Origin: Halovivax cerinus
GTDB taxonomy: Archaea; Halobacteriota; Halobacteria; Halobacteriales; Natrialbaceae
Direction of reading: 5' to 3'
NCBI RefSeq assembly: GCF_024498195.1
Contig: NZ_CP101824.1
Location: forward strand, 744,001 to 808,000
DNA length: 64,000 nt
Both the position numbers and the translations under genes were made by a program. Below are positions 25,473 through 33,496 of this stretch, one piece after another. The notes under the pieces are model-generated. The model was given only the letters and a program-made list of their open reading frames with translations, searched no databases and was not told where the DNA came from. Positions within the stretch are counted from its first letter, which is position 1. Each line of letters starts with the position of its first letter.

Positions 25473-26282
25473 TCAGCACTCGATCGGTTCTGCGAACCCG
25501 AAGTGCGGTTTGACGTCGTCGACGCGAACGCGCACGGTCTCGCCCGGTTGGGCGCCGGGGACGAACAGTCTGAACCCCTCGACCGTCGCGATACCGTCGC
25601 CTTCGGATCCCGTGTCGACGATCTCGACGTCGAGTTCGTCGCCCGGCGCGACGGGTGCGGTCAGCCGACCGATCGCGAGCAGGTAGAGTTCCGAGGACTC
25701 GTCCCTGGTAGCGTCGGGGACGGTCGCGCGGACGTACTGGAACTCGTCCTCGAGATCGGTCCTGAAGTCGTCGACGTCCGGTCCCTCGAAGACCTTGGCC
25801 GCGAAGGTGCCGCCGGGACCGAGCAGTTCGAGCGCGACCTCCGAGGCAGTTCGCGCCAGGTGCAGCGAGCGGGCCTGGTCGAGCGAATACTCACCGGTGA
25901 CGTTCGGCGCCATGTCCGAGAGGACGACGTCGACGGGGCCACGTCCCGCGCCCGCTTCGCCGTCGGAATCGCCTGCCGCCCGCCGGATCCGATCGAGTGT
26001 CTTCGCCTCGGTGACGTCGCCGCGGATCGTCTCGATCCGGTCGTCGATCTCGTCGTCGAACGGCCGGATGCGCTGGAAGTCGGCGCCGACGACGGTCCCG
26101 TTCGGGCCGACGCGCTCGGCGGCGACCTGGAGCCAGCCGCCCGGCGCGGCACCGAGGTCGACGACGGTGTCGCCCCGGTCGATCAGGCCCTCGAGGTCGT
26201 CTAACTGCTGGAGCTTGTAGGCCGAGCGAGCACGGTAGCCCTCCTGTTTCGCCTTGTTGTAGTAGTGGTCCTTACCTGTCAT
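25473..26282 (-). CDS. rlmE: 23S rRNA (uridine-2'-O-)-methyltransferase RlmE with TRAM domain
   Basis: This 269-residue FtsJ/RrmJ-family enzyme methylates the 2'-OH of a conserved uridine of the 23S rRNA A-loop. SAM motif I is VVDLGAAPGGWLQVA at about 40-54. The start GKDHYYNKAKQEGYRARSAY supplies the first catalytic Lys, and the LSDMAPN segment supplies the Asp. A C-terminal TRAM RNA-binding domain (about 210-269) is usual in archaeal members. A 105-bp sequence beginning 8 bp upstream of its start is repeated at 27404. Confidence 0.94.
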   Translation of the reverse strand: MTGKDHYYNKAKQEGYRARSAYKLQQLDDLEGLIDRGDTVVDLGAAPGGWLQVAAERVGPNGTVVGADFQRIRPFDDEIDDRIETIRGDVTEAKTLDRIRRAAGDSDGEAGAGRGPVDVVLSDMAPNVTGEYSLDQARSLHLARTASEVALELLGPGGTFAAKVFEGPDVDDFRTDLEDEFQYVRATVPDATRDESSELYLLAIGRLTAPVAPGDELDVEIVDTGSEGDGIATVEGFRLFVPGAQPGETVRVRVDDVKPHFGFAEPIEC

Positions 26283-26289
26283 GTGAACA

Positions 26290-26394
26290 TCACCAATCGC
26301 CGCGGGAAAACCGGTCGCGCGCGGACGACGTCGCGTTCATACGCGATCTGTGGCGGTCAGGCCGGAAAGGCACGTCGGATGCGACGCCGGTCGC
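26290..26394. repeat. 105-bp direct repeat, copy 1 (upstream of rlmE)
   Basis: This copy matches 27404-27508 base for base at 103 of 105 positions; the differences are at 26300 and 26368. It sits in the 5' region of rlmE, and the two copies bracket the toxin-antitoxin pair. The offset is 1,114 bp. Confidence 0.92.
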
Positions 26395-26516
26395 TTCGGA
26401 CACCAGTGACCAGAGAGTCGGTTCGTACTACCGTCCGTCACGTTCGAGAACGAGGCACCCGCGTCGACGACATCGAAGCACTCGTGGGATTGCACGATCC
26501 GTACGCTGGTACCCAC

Positions 26517-26864
26517 CTACCCGGTGTCGGACGGGTCGAGATACGAGTTGAGTGTCGTGGTGACGCGGTCCGCGAACTCCTCGACGACCGTTCCCTGGGT
26601 TCCCACGACGTGAATATCGTTCTTCAGCGTCGCCACCGACCAGGGAAGAACGTAGCTTTGTGTGTGCGGTTCACCCCGTACCCACGCCTCTCCCGGTACC
26701 GCGAAACTTCCGGGATGGTGTGATTGCGTCGTGAACGCGACTGCGATCGACTCTTCGTCGGGATACGGAAGTTGGTCCGTCGATACGACCAGCCACGGAC
26801 GTGGGTTTCCGCCACCCGATTTGAACGGGTCGGGGGCCCACACGACATCACCTCGCTGGACCAT
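26517..26864 (-). CDS. MazF/PemK-like toxin
   Basis: This 115-residue protein has the N-terminal signature of the MazF/PemK fold (MVQRGDVVWAPDPF, then NPRPWLVVS). MazF toxins are sequence-specific endoribonucleases. The conserved loop with its basic residue and a middle strand (AVAFTTQSH) are present. It starts 4 bp after the stop of the winged-helix gene, so the two are one transcript with the putative antitoxin first. The module lies between 105-bp direct repeats. Confidence 0.82.
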   Translation of the reverse strand: MVQRGDVVWAPDPFKSGGGNPRPWLVVSTDQLPYPDEESIAVAFTTQSHHPGSFAVPGEAWVRGEPHTQSYVLPWSVATLKNDIHVVGTQGTVVEEFADRVTTTLNSYLDPSDTG

Positions 26865-26868
26865 TCGC

Positions 26869-27258
26869 TTACACCCCGTTCCCGCCGTCGGGTTCGTCGA
26901 TCGGGTCGACGGCGGTCTCCATCCACTCCTCGACCGCCTCGTCGGAGAATCCGCCGTCGATCTCGTCGGCCGTCACGGCGCCGACCAGTCCGGCAGCGGC
27001 GGTCGCGTGTTCGGCGTCGGCAATCTTCCAGTAGCGTCCACGGTGATCGACAAGTCCACGTCGTTCGAGGCGCTTGAGTGTCGGGCCGACGCTCCCTCGT
27101 GGGACGTCGACGTGGTCGACGATCTCGCGCTGACGGAACGCCTTATCGGCGTTCTCGAGGAGGAACCGATAGATCGTCCCCTGCGTCGTGTCGGACGCGA
27201 GGTCGATGAGCGGGGTGTCCTCGTCGATCGTTCGGAACTCGTCCTCGGAGATTGGCAT
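26869..27258 (-). CDS. Winged-helix antitoxin/regulator partner of MazF-like toxin
   Basis: This 129-residue protein has a winged-helix DNA-binding domain at about 22-85 (LLENADKAFRQREIVDHVDV, then LKRLERRGLVDHRGRYW). An acidic tail (about 90-129) could wrap the toxin. It lies upstream of the MazF-like gene. Its own promoter carries two gataca-type hexamers spaced about 10 bp apart close to the start, fitting autoregulation. This replaces the usual AbrB- or RHH-type MazE fold, a combination I have seen described in haloarchaeal genomes without a set name. Confidence 0.75.
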   Translation of the reverse strand: MPISEDEFRTIDEDTPLIDLASDTTQGTIYRFLLENADKAFRQREIVDHVDVPRGSVGPTLKRLERRGLVDHRGRYWKIADAEHATAAAGLVGAVTADEIDGGFSDEAVEEWMETAVDPIDEPDGGNGV

Positions 27259-27300
27259 CGTGTATCAGATTGTATCGCATCATATTAGAAGATATTGGAT
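27259..27300 (-). promoter_or_regulatory. Promoter and likely operator of the toxin module
   Basis: Read on the minus strand, the AT-rich stretch has a TATA-like ttctaatatgat centred about 27 bp before the ATG at 27258. The direct hexamers gataca/gatacac lie between it and the start. Binding by the winged-helix product is inferred. Confidence 0.5.
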
Positions 27301-27403
27301 GACCTAGCAGCCGCCGTGTTGGACGAAACGAGTCGAGTGAATGCAGCGGGGACACGACCCAACGGACTGAGTGGCGCAGTGGTCCATCCGAATTACGAGT
27401 GTC

Positions 27404-27508
27404 TCACCAATCGGCGCGGGAAAACCGGTCGCGCGCGGACGACGTCGCGTTCATACGCGATCTGTGGCGGTCAGGCCGGAATGGCACGTCGGATGCGACG
27501 CCGGTCGC
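27404..27508. repeat. 105-bp direct repeat, copy 2 (upstream of exporter)
   Basis: Second copy of the repeat at 26290-26394. It lies in the 469-bp gap (27259-27727) before the YeiH-type gene. An 8-bp inverted repeat (acgtctgc at 27512-27519 and gcagacgt at 27533-27540) begins 3 bp after it. No gene is supported in this gap. Confidence 0.92.
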
Positions 27509-27727
27509 ATCACGTCTGCTTCCGAGACGAACGCAGACGTCTGGTGCCTCGATCGTGGGCGCTCCCGGTTGCGAAAGCGTTACGGTCGCCTGCCCGGTGC
27601 ACTCGAACGAATGTCGATCGATCCGTGGGAGGAGGGGGTCGGAATCGCCGGATCTCGCTGGCCGAGTCGAGAGCGCGACGGCGACGTGCGCCCGAGTGCG
27701 CTCGATTCGCCCGTCACCGGGTGACGG

Positions 27728-28783
27728 ATGGCCGTCTCTCGAGCGCTGCCCGGACTGGTCCTGCTCGCCCTCTGTGCCCTCCTCGCCCGTGCCGTCGCCC
27801 CGATCGTCGGCGTCAATCACCTGCTCCTCGCGATCGCCGTCGGGTTCGCGCTGGCGAACGTGATCGACCTCCCCGACTGGCTCGAACCCGGACTCGCGAC
27901 CCACGAGCACTGGTTGGCGGCCGGCATCGTCCTCATGGGCGCGTCGGTCTCCCTCGGTGCAGTGCGCGAGGCGGGCATCGTCGTTCTCCTCCTCGTCCTG
28001 TGTACGGTCGGAACGACGGTCCTCGTCGTCGAAACACTCTCGCGAGTCGTCTTCTCGCTGAACGATCGCTTCGGGTCGCTGCTCTCGGCCGGGAGTGCGA
28101 TCTGCGGCGTCTCCGCCGTCGTCGCCGTCGCCGGAGCGATCCGTGCGCGAGAGAGTCACGTCGCGTACGCCGCGGCGACGGTGCTCGCCTTCGACGCGGT
28201 GACGATCGTTCTCTACCCGATCGTCGGCGACCTCCTCGGCCTCTCCGGTCAGGTTTTCGGCATCTGGGCAGGCGTGAGCATGTTCTCGACGGGTCCCGTC
28301 GTCGCCGTGGGATTCGCCCACTCCGACGTCGCTGGCCAGTGGGCGACGATGACGAAACTCGCTCGCAACGCCCTGATCGGTGTCGCCGTCCTCGCGTACG
28401 CCTGGGTCTACGCTCGCGACGCAAATCCAACTCGCGGCGCGAACTCCACTGACGGTGACGGGAACGGGTCGTCGACCGCCGGCGCGTCACCGACCGCCGG
28501 CCTGTCGTCGACGGTTCGAACGCTCTGGGCCGAGTTCCCGACGTTCGTCCTCGGCTTTCTCGCCCTCGCCGTCCTGTCGAGTCTCGGCGCGCTATCGCCG
28601 TCACACCGGGCCACGTTCGAGACCACCTCCGACTGGGTGTTCCTGCTCGCGTTCGTCGGGCTCGGAACGGAGATCCGGCTCGCGGAGCTGCGACGGACCG
28701 GCGTCACGCCCGCGTTCGTCGTGTTGCTTTCGTTCTCCGTCGTCAGCACGCTGTCGCTCGCGGCGCTTCTCCTGGTCGTCTAG
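27728..28783 (+). CDS. YeiH/UPF0324-family putative sulfate exporter
   Basis: This 351-residue membrane protein of the YeiH (Cons_hypoth698) family has about 10 helices. Family features include ALANVIDLP, GIVLMGASVSL and the SLLSAGSAICGVSAVVAVAGAI pair of helices. A glycine-rich Asn/Ser insertion near residue 225-260 is polar and non-conserved. The family is proposed to export sulfate or sulfonates; direct proof is sparse. It reads away from the toxin module and converges with the SRPBCC gene. Confidence 0.88.
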   Translation: MAVSRALPGLVLLALCALLARAVAPIVGVNHLLLAIAVGFALANVIDLPDWLEPGLATHEHWLAAGIVLMGASVSLGAVREAGIVVLLLVLCTVGTTVLVVETLSRVVFSLNDRFGSLLSAGSAICGVSAVVAVAGAIRARESHVAYAAATVLAFDAVTIVLYPIVGDLLGLSGQVFGIWAGVSMFSTGPVVAVGFAHSDVAGQWATMTKLARNALIGVAVLAYAWVYARDANPTRGANSTDGDGNGSSTAGASPTAGLSSTVRTLWAEFPTFVLGFLALAVLSSLGALSPSHRATFETTSDWVFLLAFVGLGTEIRLAELRRTGVTPAFVVLLSFSVVSTLSLAALLLVV

Positions 28784-28898
28784 CCGCCACCGTCCCGCGA
28801 TCCGTCACACTCCGTCGACACCGGCGGGCGACCGTCTTTCCCCCGGCGATGTCGCCCAGGTTCGGGTACTACCCACAGTCGGTTACTACCGAACGGAC

Positions 28899-29405
28899 TC
28901 ACGGTCCGACGTCCTGGGATCGACCTGCTTCGAGGAGTTTCCGGGTTCGCCGGTGTCGATACCACACCAGCGCCGCGAGGGCGGGCGTCGCGAGCGGGAG
29001 GTCCCCAGCCGTCGGCAGTCGGTAGGTGATCCGGTCGACCAGGAGTGTCTCGTCGCCGAGGTCGACGAAGCGGTGGACGTGACGCCACGCGGCGAACGGT
29101 CCGCCGTCGCCGACCTGCTCGTCGACGAACGAGGCGCGCTCGTCCTCGACCTCGCGATCGACGATCTCGACCACCCACGACGAACCGGGGAGCCCGGAGA
29201 TGCCGAGGGGAGCCAGTTCGAGGGAGATCGTCGTCCCTGGACGGAACGTGTCGGGGTCCGGTTCGCCGTCGGGGCCGATCACGGTCGGTTCGCGGAGTCC
29301 GAGCCAGTCCGGCGTGAGGCGTTCGAGGCCGGCCGCGTCGTCGTAGAAGCCCCAGACGGTCTCGAAGGGTGCGTCGATCACGGACGACGCCTGGTACGTG
29401 GGCAC
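28899..29405 (-). CDS. SRPBCC (START/Bet v1-fold) lipid- or ligand-binding protein
   Basis: This 168-residue SRPBCC-fold protein has a GTG start at 29405 (MPTYQASSVIDAPFETVWGF). The N-terminal strand-helix with W-x-F-Y-D, the long LTPDWLGLR segment and the C-terminal helix that ends WYRHRRTRKLLEAG match the polyketide-cyclase/dehydrase family. It probably binds a hydrophobic ligand. The degenerate 20-21-bp tandem repeats lie in its upstream region. The family gives no specific substrate. Confidence 0.82.
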   Translation of the reverse strand: MPTYQASSVIDAPFETVWGFYDDAAGLERLTPDWLGLREPTVIGPDGEPDPDTFRPGTTISLELAPLGISGLPGSSWVVEIVDREVEDERASFVDEQVGDGGPFAAWRHVHRFVDLGDETLLVDRITYRLPTAGDLPLATPALAALVWYRHRRTRKLLEAGRSQDVGP

Positions 29406-29435
29406 GGCGTCCACTACAGCGACGAGGGACTTGGT

Positions 29436-29565
29436 CCTGTGGCCCGCGACGTCGACTCTGTGTCCCGCGACGTTGACCCTGTGTCCAGCGACTCGACCCC
29501 GTATCCCGAGACGTCGACCCTGTGTCCAGTGACTCGGCCCCGTGTCCCGGGACACCGCCCCGTGC
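29436..29565. repeat. Degenerate 20-21-bp tandem repeat array
   Basis: About six units follow one another, starting ctgtggcccgcgacgtcga, then ctgtgtcccgcgacgttga and so on, each 20 or 21 bp. They diverge at a few positions: gtgtcc alternates with gtatcc, and gac with cag. The mixed lengths break any reading frame, so this is a non-coding array. The 348-bp gap 29406-29753 that contains it holds no supported gene. Confidence 0.75.
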
Positions 29566-29753
29566 CTCCGTCGCGTGGTCGATCGCGGGGAGCGGTCTCC
29601 GGACGACCACAATCTATACTTCAACCGGGTCTGATACGTGGAGAACGTGACTAGACAGCGGATCGCCCGCGGACGTCGCGTGGCCCGCCCGGACACGGTC
29701 GGTGGCCACCGCGGACCCCTCGATCGACGGATCGACGAACGCGGGGTGGGTCC

Positions 29754-30812
29754 GTGACGCGACTCGTCCACACGGCGGACGTCCACCTCAGGACCGACGC
29801 TCCCGAGCGGCTGGACGCACTCGAAGCCGCCCTCGACGTCGCTGCGGAGGCGGACGCGGACGTCCTCACGATCGGCGGCGACCTGTTCGACCGGCCCGCA
29901 GACGTCGACGCGCTCCGGCCCGACATACGAAACCGGCTCTTCGGCGACCGGTCGTTCGAGATCGTGGTGATCCCCGGAAATCACGACGTCGCGGCGTTTC
30001 GCGGCGACCTCTTCTTCGGCGAGTCGTGCACCGTGATCGCCGACGCGGACCACTACGGTACCTGGGTCGCCCCGGACGGTGGACTTCGCCTCGTCGCCGT
30101 CCCCTACCGCGAGACGATGAGCGACGACCTGCACGCGGCGCTCGCGACGCGACCGGCGTTCGACGGCACCGACGTCCTCCTCGTGCACGGGAGCCTGGAC
30201 GCGCCGATCGACGCGGAGGCGGGCGACGAATCTGCCTATCGGTACTTCCCCGTGACCGAGTCGCTCCTCGCCGACCTCGACTTCGAGTACACACTCGCTG
30301 GCCACTACCACGGGCCACACCACATTCGGTTCGAGGACGGCGGCGAGTTCGCCTACCCGGGAACGCCGGCCTCGACCCGATCGTCCGAGACCGGGCGCCG
30401 GCGCGTCGTCTGCCTCGATACGGAGTCGGGCCTCTCGTTCGAACCGCTGGAGTCCTTCCACCACCTGGAAACACGCGTCACCGTGACGCCCGGTACCGAG
30501 GACGACGTCCTCGACGAGCTCGCGAAGTGGGTCGAGACGACCGTCACGCCGCACGCTGCCCCGTCGGTCGTGGTCGACGGCGTGCTGGAGATGGCCGAGT
30601 CCGACTTCGCCGACCGACTCGCCGACGTCGTGGACCCGCAGTGGGTGACCGACGAGACGATCGGTGCCGCCCACGTCACGGCACACCCCGTCCTCCAGGA
30701 CTTCGAAGCCAGACTGGCGGAGCGTGACTGGGACGAGGCGACGAAAGAAGCCGTCCGGACGCGAACGCTCCGCGTCGCGAGCAGGACACTCACGGATCGA
30801 CGGAGGTCCTGA
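29754..30812 (+). CDS. Mre11/SbcD-like nuclease (YhaO-type)
   Basis: This 352-residue metallophosphoesterase has all five active-site blocks: HTADVHL at about 6-12, GGDLFDRP near 43, IPGNHD near 75, LLVHG, and AGHYHGPHH near 185. It belongs to the SbcD/Mre11 group that nicks or trims DNA ends in complex with an SMC-like ATPase. The partner is the Rad50-like protein that starts 2 bp after its stop. The C-terminal 150 residues are a helical capping region. This pair resembles bacterial YhaO/YhaN more than the main archaeal Mre11/Rad50. Confidence 0.88.
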   Translation: MTRLVHTADVHLRTDAPERLDALEAALDVAAEADADVLTIGGDLFDRPADVDALRPDIRNRLFGDRSFEIVVIPGNHDVAAFRGDLFFGESCTVIADADHYGTWVAPDGGLRLVAVPYRETMSDDLHAALATRPAFDGTDVLLVHGSLDAPIDAEAGDESAYRYFPVTESLLADLDFEYTLAGHYHGPHHIRFEDGGEFAYPGTPASTRSSETGRRRVVCLDTESGLSFEPLESFHHLETRVTVTPGTEDDVLDELAKWVETTVTPHAAPSVVVDGVLEMAESDFADRLADVVDPQWVTDETIGAAHVTAHPVLQDFEARLAERDWDEATKEAVRTRTLRVASRTLTDRRRS

Positions 30813-30814
30813 CG

Positions 30815-33223
30815 ATGCGACTCGTGAGCGCCGCAGTCGACCGGTACGGGCCCCTGTCCGGCTTCGAGCCGCCGTGTGCGGACGACCTGACGATCGTCGC
30901 CGGGCCGAACGAATCGGGCAAGACGCTCTTTCTGGAGGGGCTACTCCGACTACTCGATCCCGACGTGACGGCGCACATGGACCCCGGCCCGCGCGTCGAC
31001 GGCTCGCCGGTCGGTCGGGTGGTCGTCACCGACGGCGACGACCGGCACGACCTGGGCGACGGGACGACGCTCGGCGACGTCTCCCGGATCGAGCCACACC
31101 ACCTCTCCACGCTGTTCGTCGTCAGGGACGGCGACCTCGCCCTCCCGGAGACCTCGGCGTACTACACCTCCCTGGTCGAGTATCTCGGTGACGTCCACAC
31201 GAGCGAAATCGACGACGTCCGCGAGGGGCTGCTGGAGACGGGACGGCTCACGGCGTCCCGACTCGACCTCGCGGATCGCGAGTACGACACGAAGACTGCG
31301 AAGGCCGACGCCGACGCGCTCGCGGCGGATATCGAAGCGTACGTCGAGCGGTCGACGACTGATGGAACCGACGACCTGGCTCGGCGTCGACGGGCGCTTC
31401 GAGCGGAGCGTCGATCGGTGGCGACCGCCCTCGAGACGCAGGAAACGGCGCGGGAACTCGCGACCCTCGACGAGGCCGCGTCGCACCTGGAGACCTACCG
31501 GACCGCCACGGAGACGATCCGTTCCACCGACGTGGACCGGGAGACGCTGGACGAGCTTCGAACGCTCTCGAACGACGCTGAACACGCGAGTGGGCGAATC
31601 ACGGAGCTCGACGACGATCTCGACCGCAAGCGGACGGCACTCGACCGCCACCGCAACGCGGTAGACCGGACGCGCGACCGGCGAACGGAACTCGCCCAGC
31701 GCGAAGCGGCCGTCTCGAACGTCGAAGCGGCCCTCGACGACTACCGGGAGCGGCGCGATCCCTCGGGCGGAGACGAGGCGACCGAGGCGTTCGACTCCCG
31801 ACTCGCGTTGCGACGCCTGGCCACCGCGGCCGGACTCGTCGGGGCCGGTATCGCCGGCGGAGTGAGTGCGCTCGTGGCAACGGCGGGCGGCGGGCCGGGA
31901 CCCGTCGCCGCCGTCGTCGCCGGCCTGGCGCTCGCCGTCGCCGTCGTCGCCTGGGCGTCCCATCGCCGACTGGCGGCGCGGGCAGCGGAATCCTCGGCCG
32001 ACGAGGCGACCCTCCTGCGAGCGGCGCGCGACGCGGGGTTCGACGTCGACGAGGTGACGGAGATCCCGGTCCGGATTCGGGCGTACCGGGACGAACTGGA
32101 CGGCGTCCGGACGCGCGTTCGGGAACTCGACGAGCGCGTCTCGCAGACGGCCGACCGCGTCGCCGAACTCGAGGCGGACCGCCGTGCGGCGGTCGAGGAG
32201 CGCGATCGGCTCAGGGCCGAGCTGGAGGCGACGCTGCGGGACGCCGACGTCGATTCGATCGAGGCGTACGAGCGGCGCGTAGAGCGGGTCGAGACCGCCG
32301 ACCGACGGCGTTCGAACGCCGCGGTCGCGCTTTCGACCGAACTCGGCGACCCCGACGAGACCGGTTCGACGGGGGCGGCCGATCGAGAGTCGGTGGCCGC
32401 GTCGCCGAACCACGGCGCGAAGATCGACCGCTGGGAGGCGGCGCTCGCCGACCGCCGGGCGGCGGTGGACGCCGACGGAATCGAACCCGACGCGTACGAC
32501 GAGGCCGAGCACGAGCGCCTGGGATCGCGGCTGGACGACATCGACGCCGAGCTGGCCGACGTGGAGGCAGCCCTCGACGATCACCGCGACCGGCTCGACG
32601 CGTTCGAGCGCCGGGTCGGCGACCTCTCACTGCCGCCGTTCGTCGACTCGGCACCGTCGCTTCAGGCCCGGACGGTCGACGGACTCCGGGCCGTCGCCGA
32701 CGAGTTACGCGACGTCTCGGCGGCGATCGAGGACAACGCCGAGCTCTCACGAAAGGCAATCGAGGTTCTGGACGAGATGCGCGACGCCGAAGAACGGAAG
32801 GCCGCGGCGCTGTTCGCGCCCGACGGTCCCGCCTCGGAGACGTTCGCACACCTCACCGACGGCCGGTACGCCGGCGTGGCCTACGATCCCGACGCGGAGA
32901 CGATATCGGTCGAGCGGGCGGACGGCGCCGCGCTCCCGGCCGAGCAGTTGAGTAAGGGGACCCGCGACCAGCTGTACTTCGCCGCCCGCCTCTCGCTCGC
33001 CCGGCAGGTGCTCGGCGGTCGACCGGGCTTCCTGCTGCTCGACGATCCGTTCCTGGCCGCGGACCGGACCCGACTCCGAAACGGCTTCGAGACGCTCCGG
33101 ACGCTCGCCGACGACGGGTGGCAAGTGCTGTACTTCACCGCGAAACCGGAAGTGTCCGAGCGGATGGCGGACGAGTTCGCGTGTACGGTACACGAGATGG
33201 AACCGCTTTCGGTCCCGGACTAG
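30815..33223 (+). CDS. Rad50/YhaN-like ATPase with central membrane hairpin
   Basis: This 802-residue ATPase starts with a Walker A motif (GPNESGKT, 30-37). Long coiled-coil arms are rich in Glu, Arg and Ala. They are split by a hydrophobic hairpin (about 328-385) like the one in YhaN. The C-terminal ATPase half has the ABC-like signature (LSKGTRDQLYFAARLSLAR) and Walker B (FLLLDDPFLAADRTR). No zinc-hook CxxC is seen in the arms, unlike true Rad50. It should form a complex with the nuclease 2 bp upstream. The likely role is processing DNA ends near the membrane. Confidence 0.88.
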   Translation: MRLVSAAVDRYGPLSGFEPPCADDLTIVAGPNESGKTLFLEGLLRLLDPDVTAHMDPGPRVDGSPVGRVVVTDGDDRHDLGDGTTLGDVSRIEPHHLSTLFVVRDGDLALPETSAYYTSLVEYLGDVHTSEIDDVREGLLETGRLTASRLDLADREYDTKTAKADADALAADIEAYVERSTTDGTDDLARRRRALRAERRSVATALETQETARELATLDEAASHLETYRTATETIRSTDVDRETLDELRTLSNDAEHASGRITELDDDLDRKRTALDRHRNAVDRTRDRRTELAQREAAVSNVEAALDDYRERRDPSGGDEATEAFDSRLALRRLATAAGLVGAGIAGGVSALVATAGGGPGPVAAVVAGLALAVAVVAWASHRRLAARAAESSADEATLLRAARDAGFDVDEVTEIPVRIRAYRDELDGVRTRVRELDERVSQTADRVAELEADRRAAVEERDRLRAELEATLRDADVDSIEAYERRVERVETADRRRSNAAVALSTELGDPDETGSTGAADRESVAASPNHGAKIDRWEAALADRRAAVDADGIEPDAYDEAEHERLGSRLDDIDAELADVEAALDDHRDRLDAFERRVGDLSLPPFVDSAPSLQARTVDGLRAVADELRDVSAAIEDNAELSRKAIEVLDEMRDAEERKAAALFAPDGPASETFAHLTDGRYAGVAYDPDAETISVERADGAALPAEQLSKGTRDQLYFAARLSLARQVLGGRPGFLLLDDPFLAADRTRLRNGFETLRTLADDGWQVLYFTAKPEVSERMADEFACTVHEMEPLSVPD

Positions 33224-33298
33224 TGCCGCCCTGGCCGCGGCCGGCAGCGGTCGGTCCGGGAGCGGGCCGGGTGGGGTACCTGCGAGACGAAGAGACCG

Positions 33299-33320
33299 CC
33301 CACGGCTTCAGCCGTAGGAG
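33299..33320. mobile_element. Possible IS200/IS605-type end hairpin (solo remnant)
   Basis: The sequence cccacggcttcagccgtagg folds into a near-perfect hairpin (one mismatch). This kind of CCACGGCTTCAGCCGTGG hairpin is frequent at the 3' ends of haloarchaeal TnpB elements. No TnpB is present here, so it may be a relic or a solo end. The surrounding gap 33224-33496 has no gene. Confidence 0.4.
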
Positions 33321-33496
33321 ACTGTCGAACCGGCGTGCGACAGGGAGAGGACGATCCGGAAACGGATCCCCCCATGCAACTGTTCTCCGCCGGGTGCACC
33401 TCGACACGCCGCTCGCGACGGCGCCCGTCAGCGTCCGTCGCTCCGTTTGACCGGGTATCATCACTTCTTTAGTCACGTTGGGCGTACGAATCGCCG

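Noticed and set aside
27295-28452. 385-codon plus-strand frame across the direct repeat and the exporter start
   Set aside because: It is in a different frame from the clear membrane exporter at 27728 and very Arg-rich.
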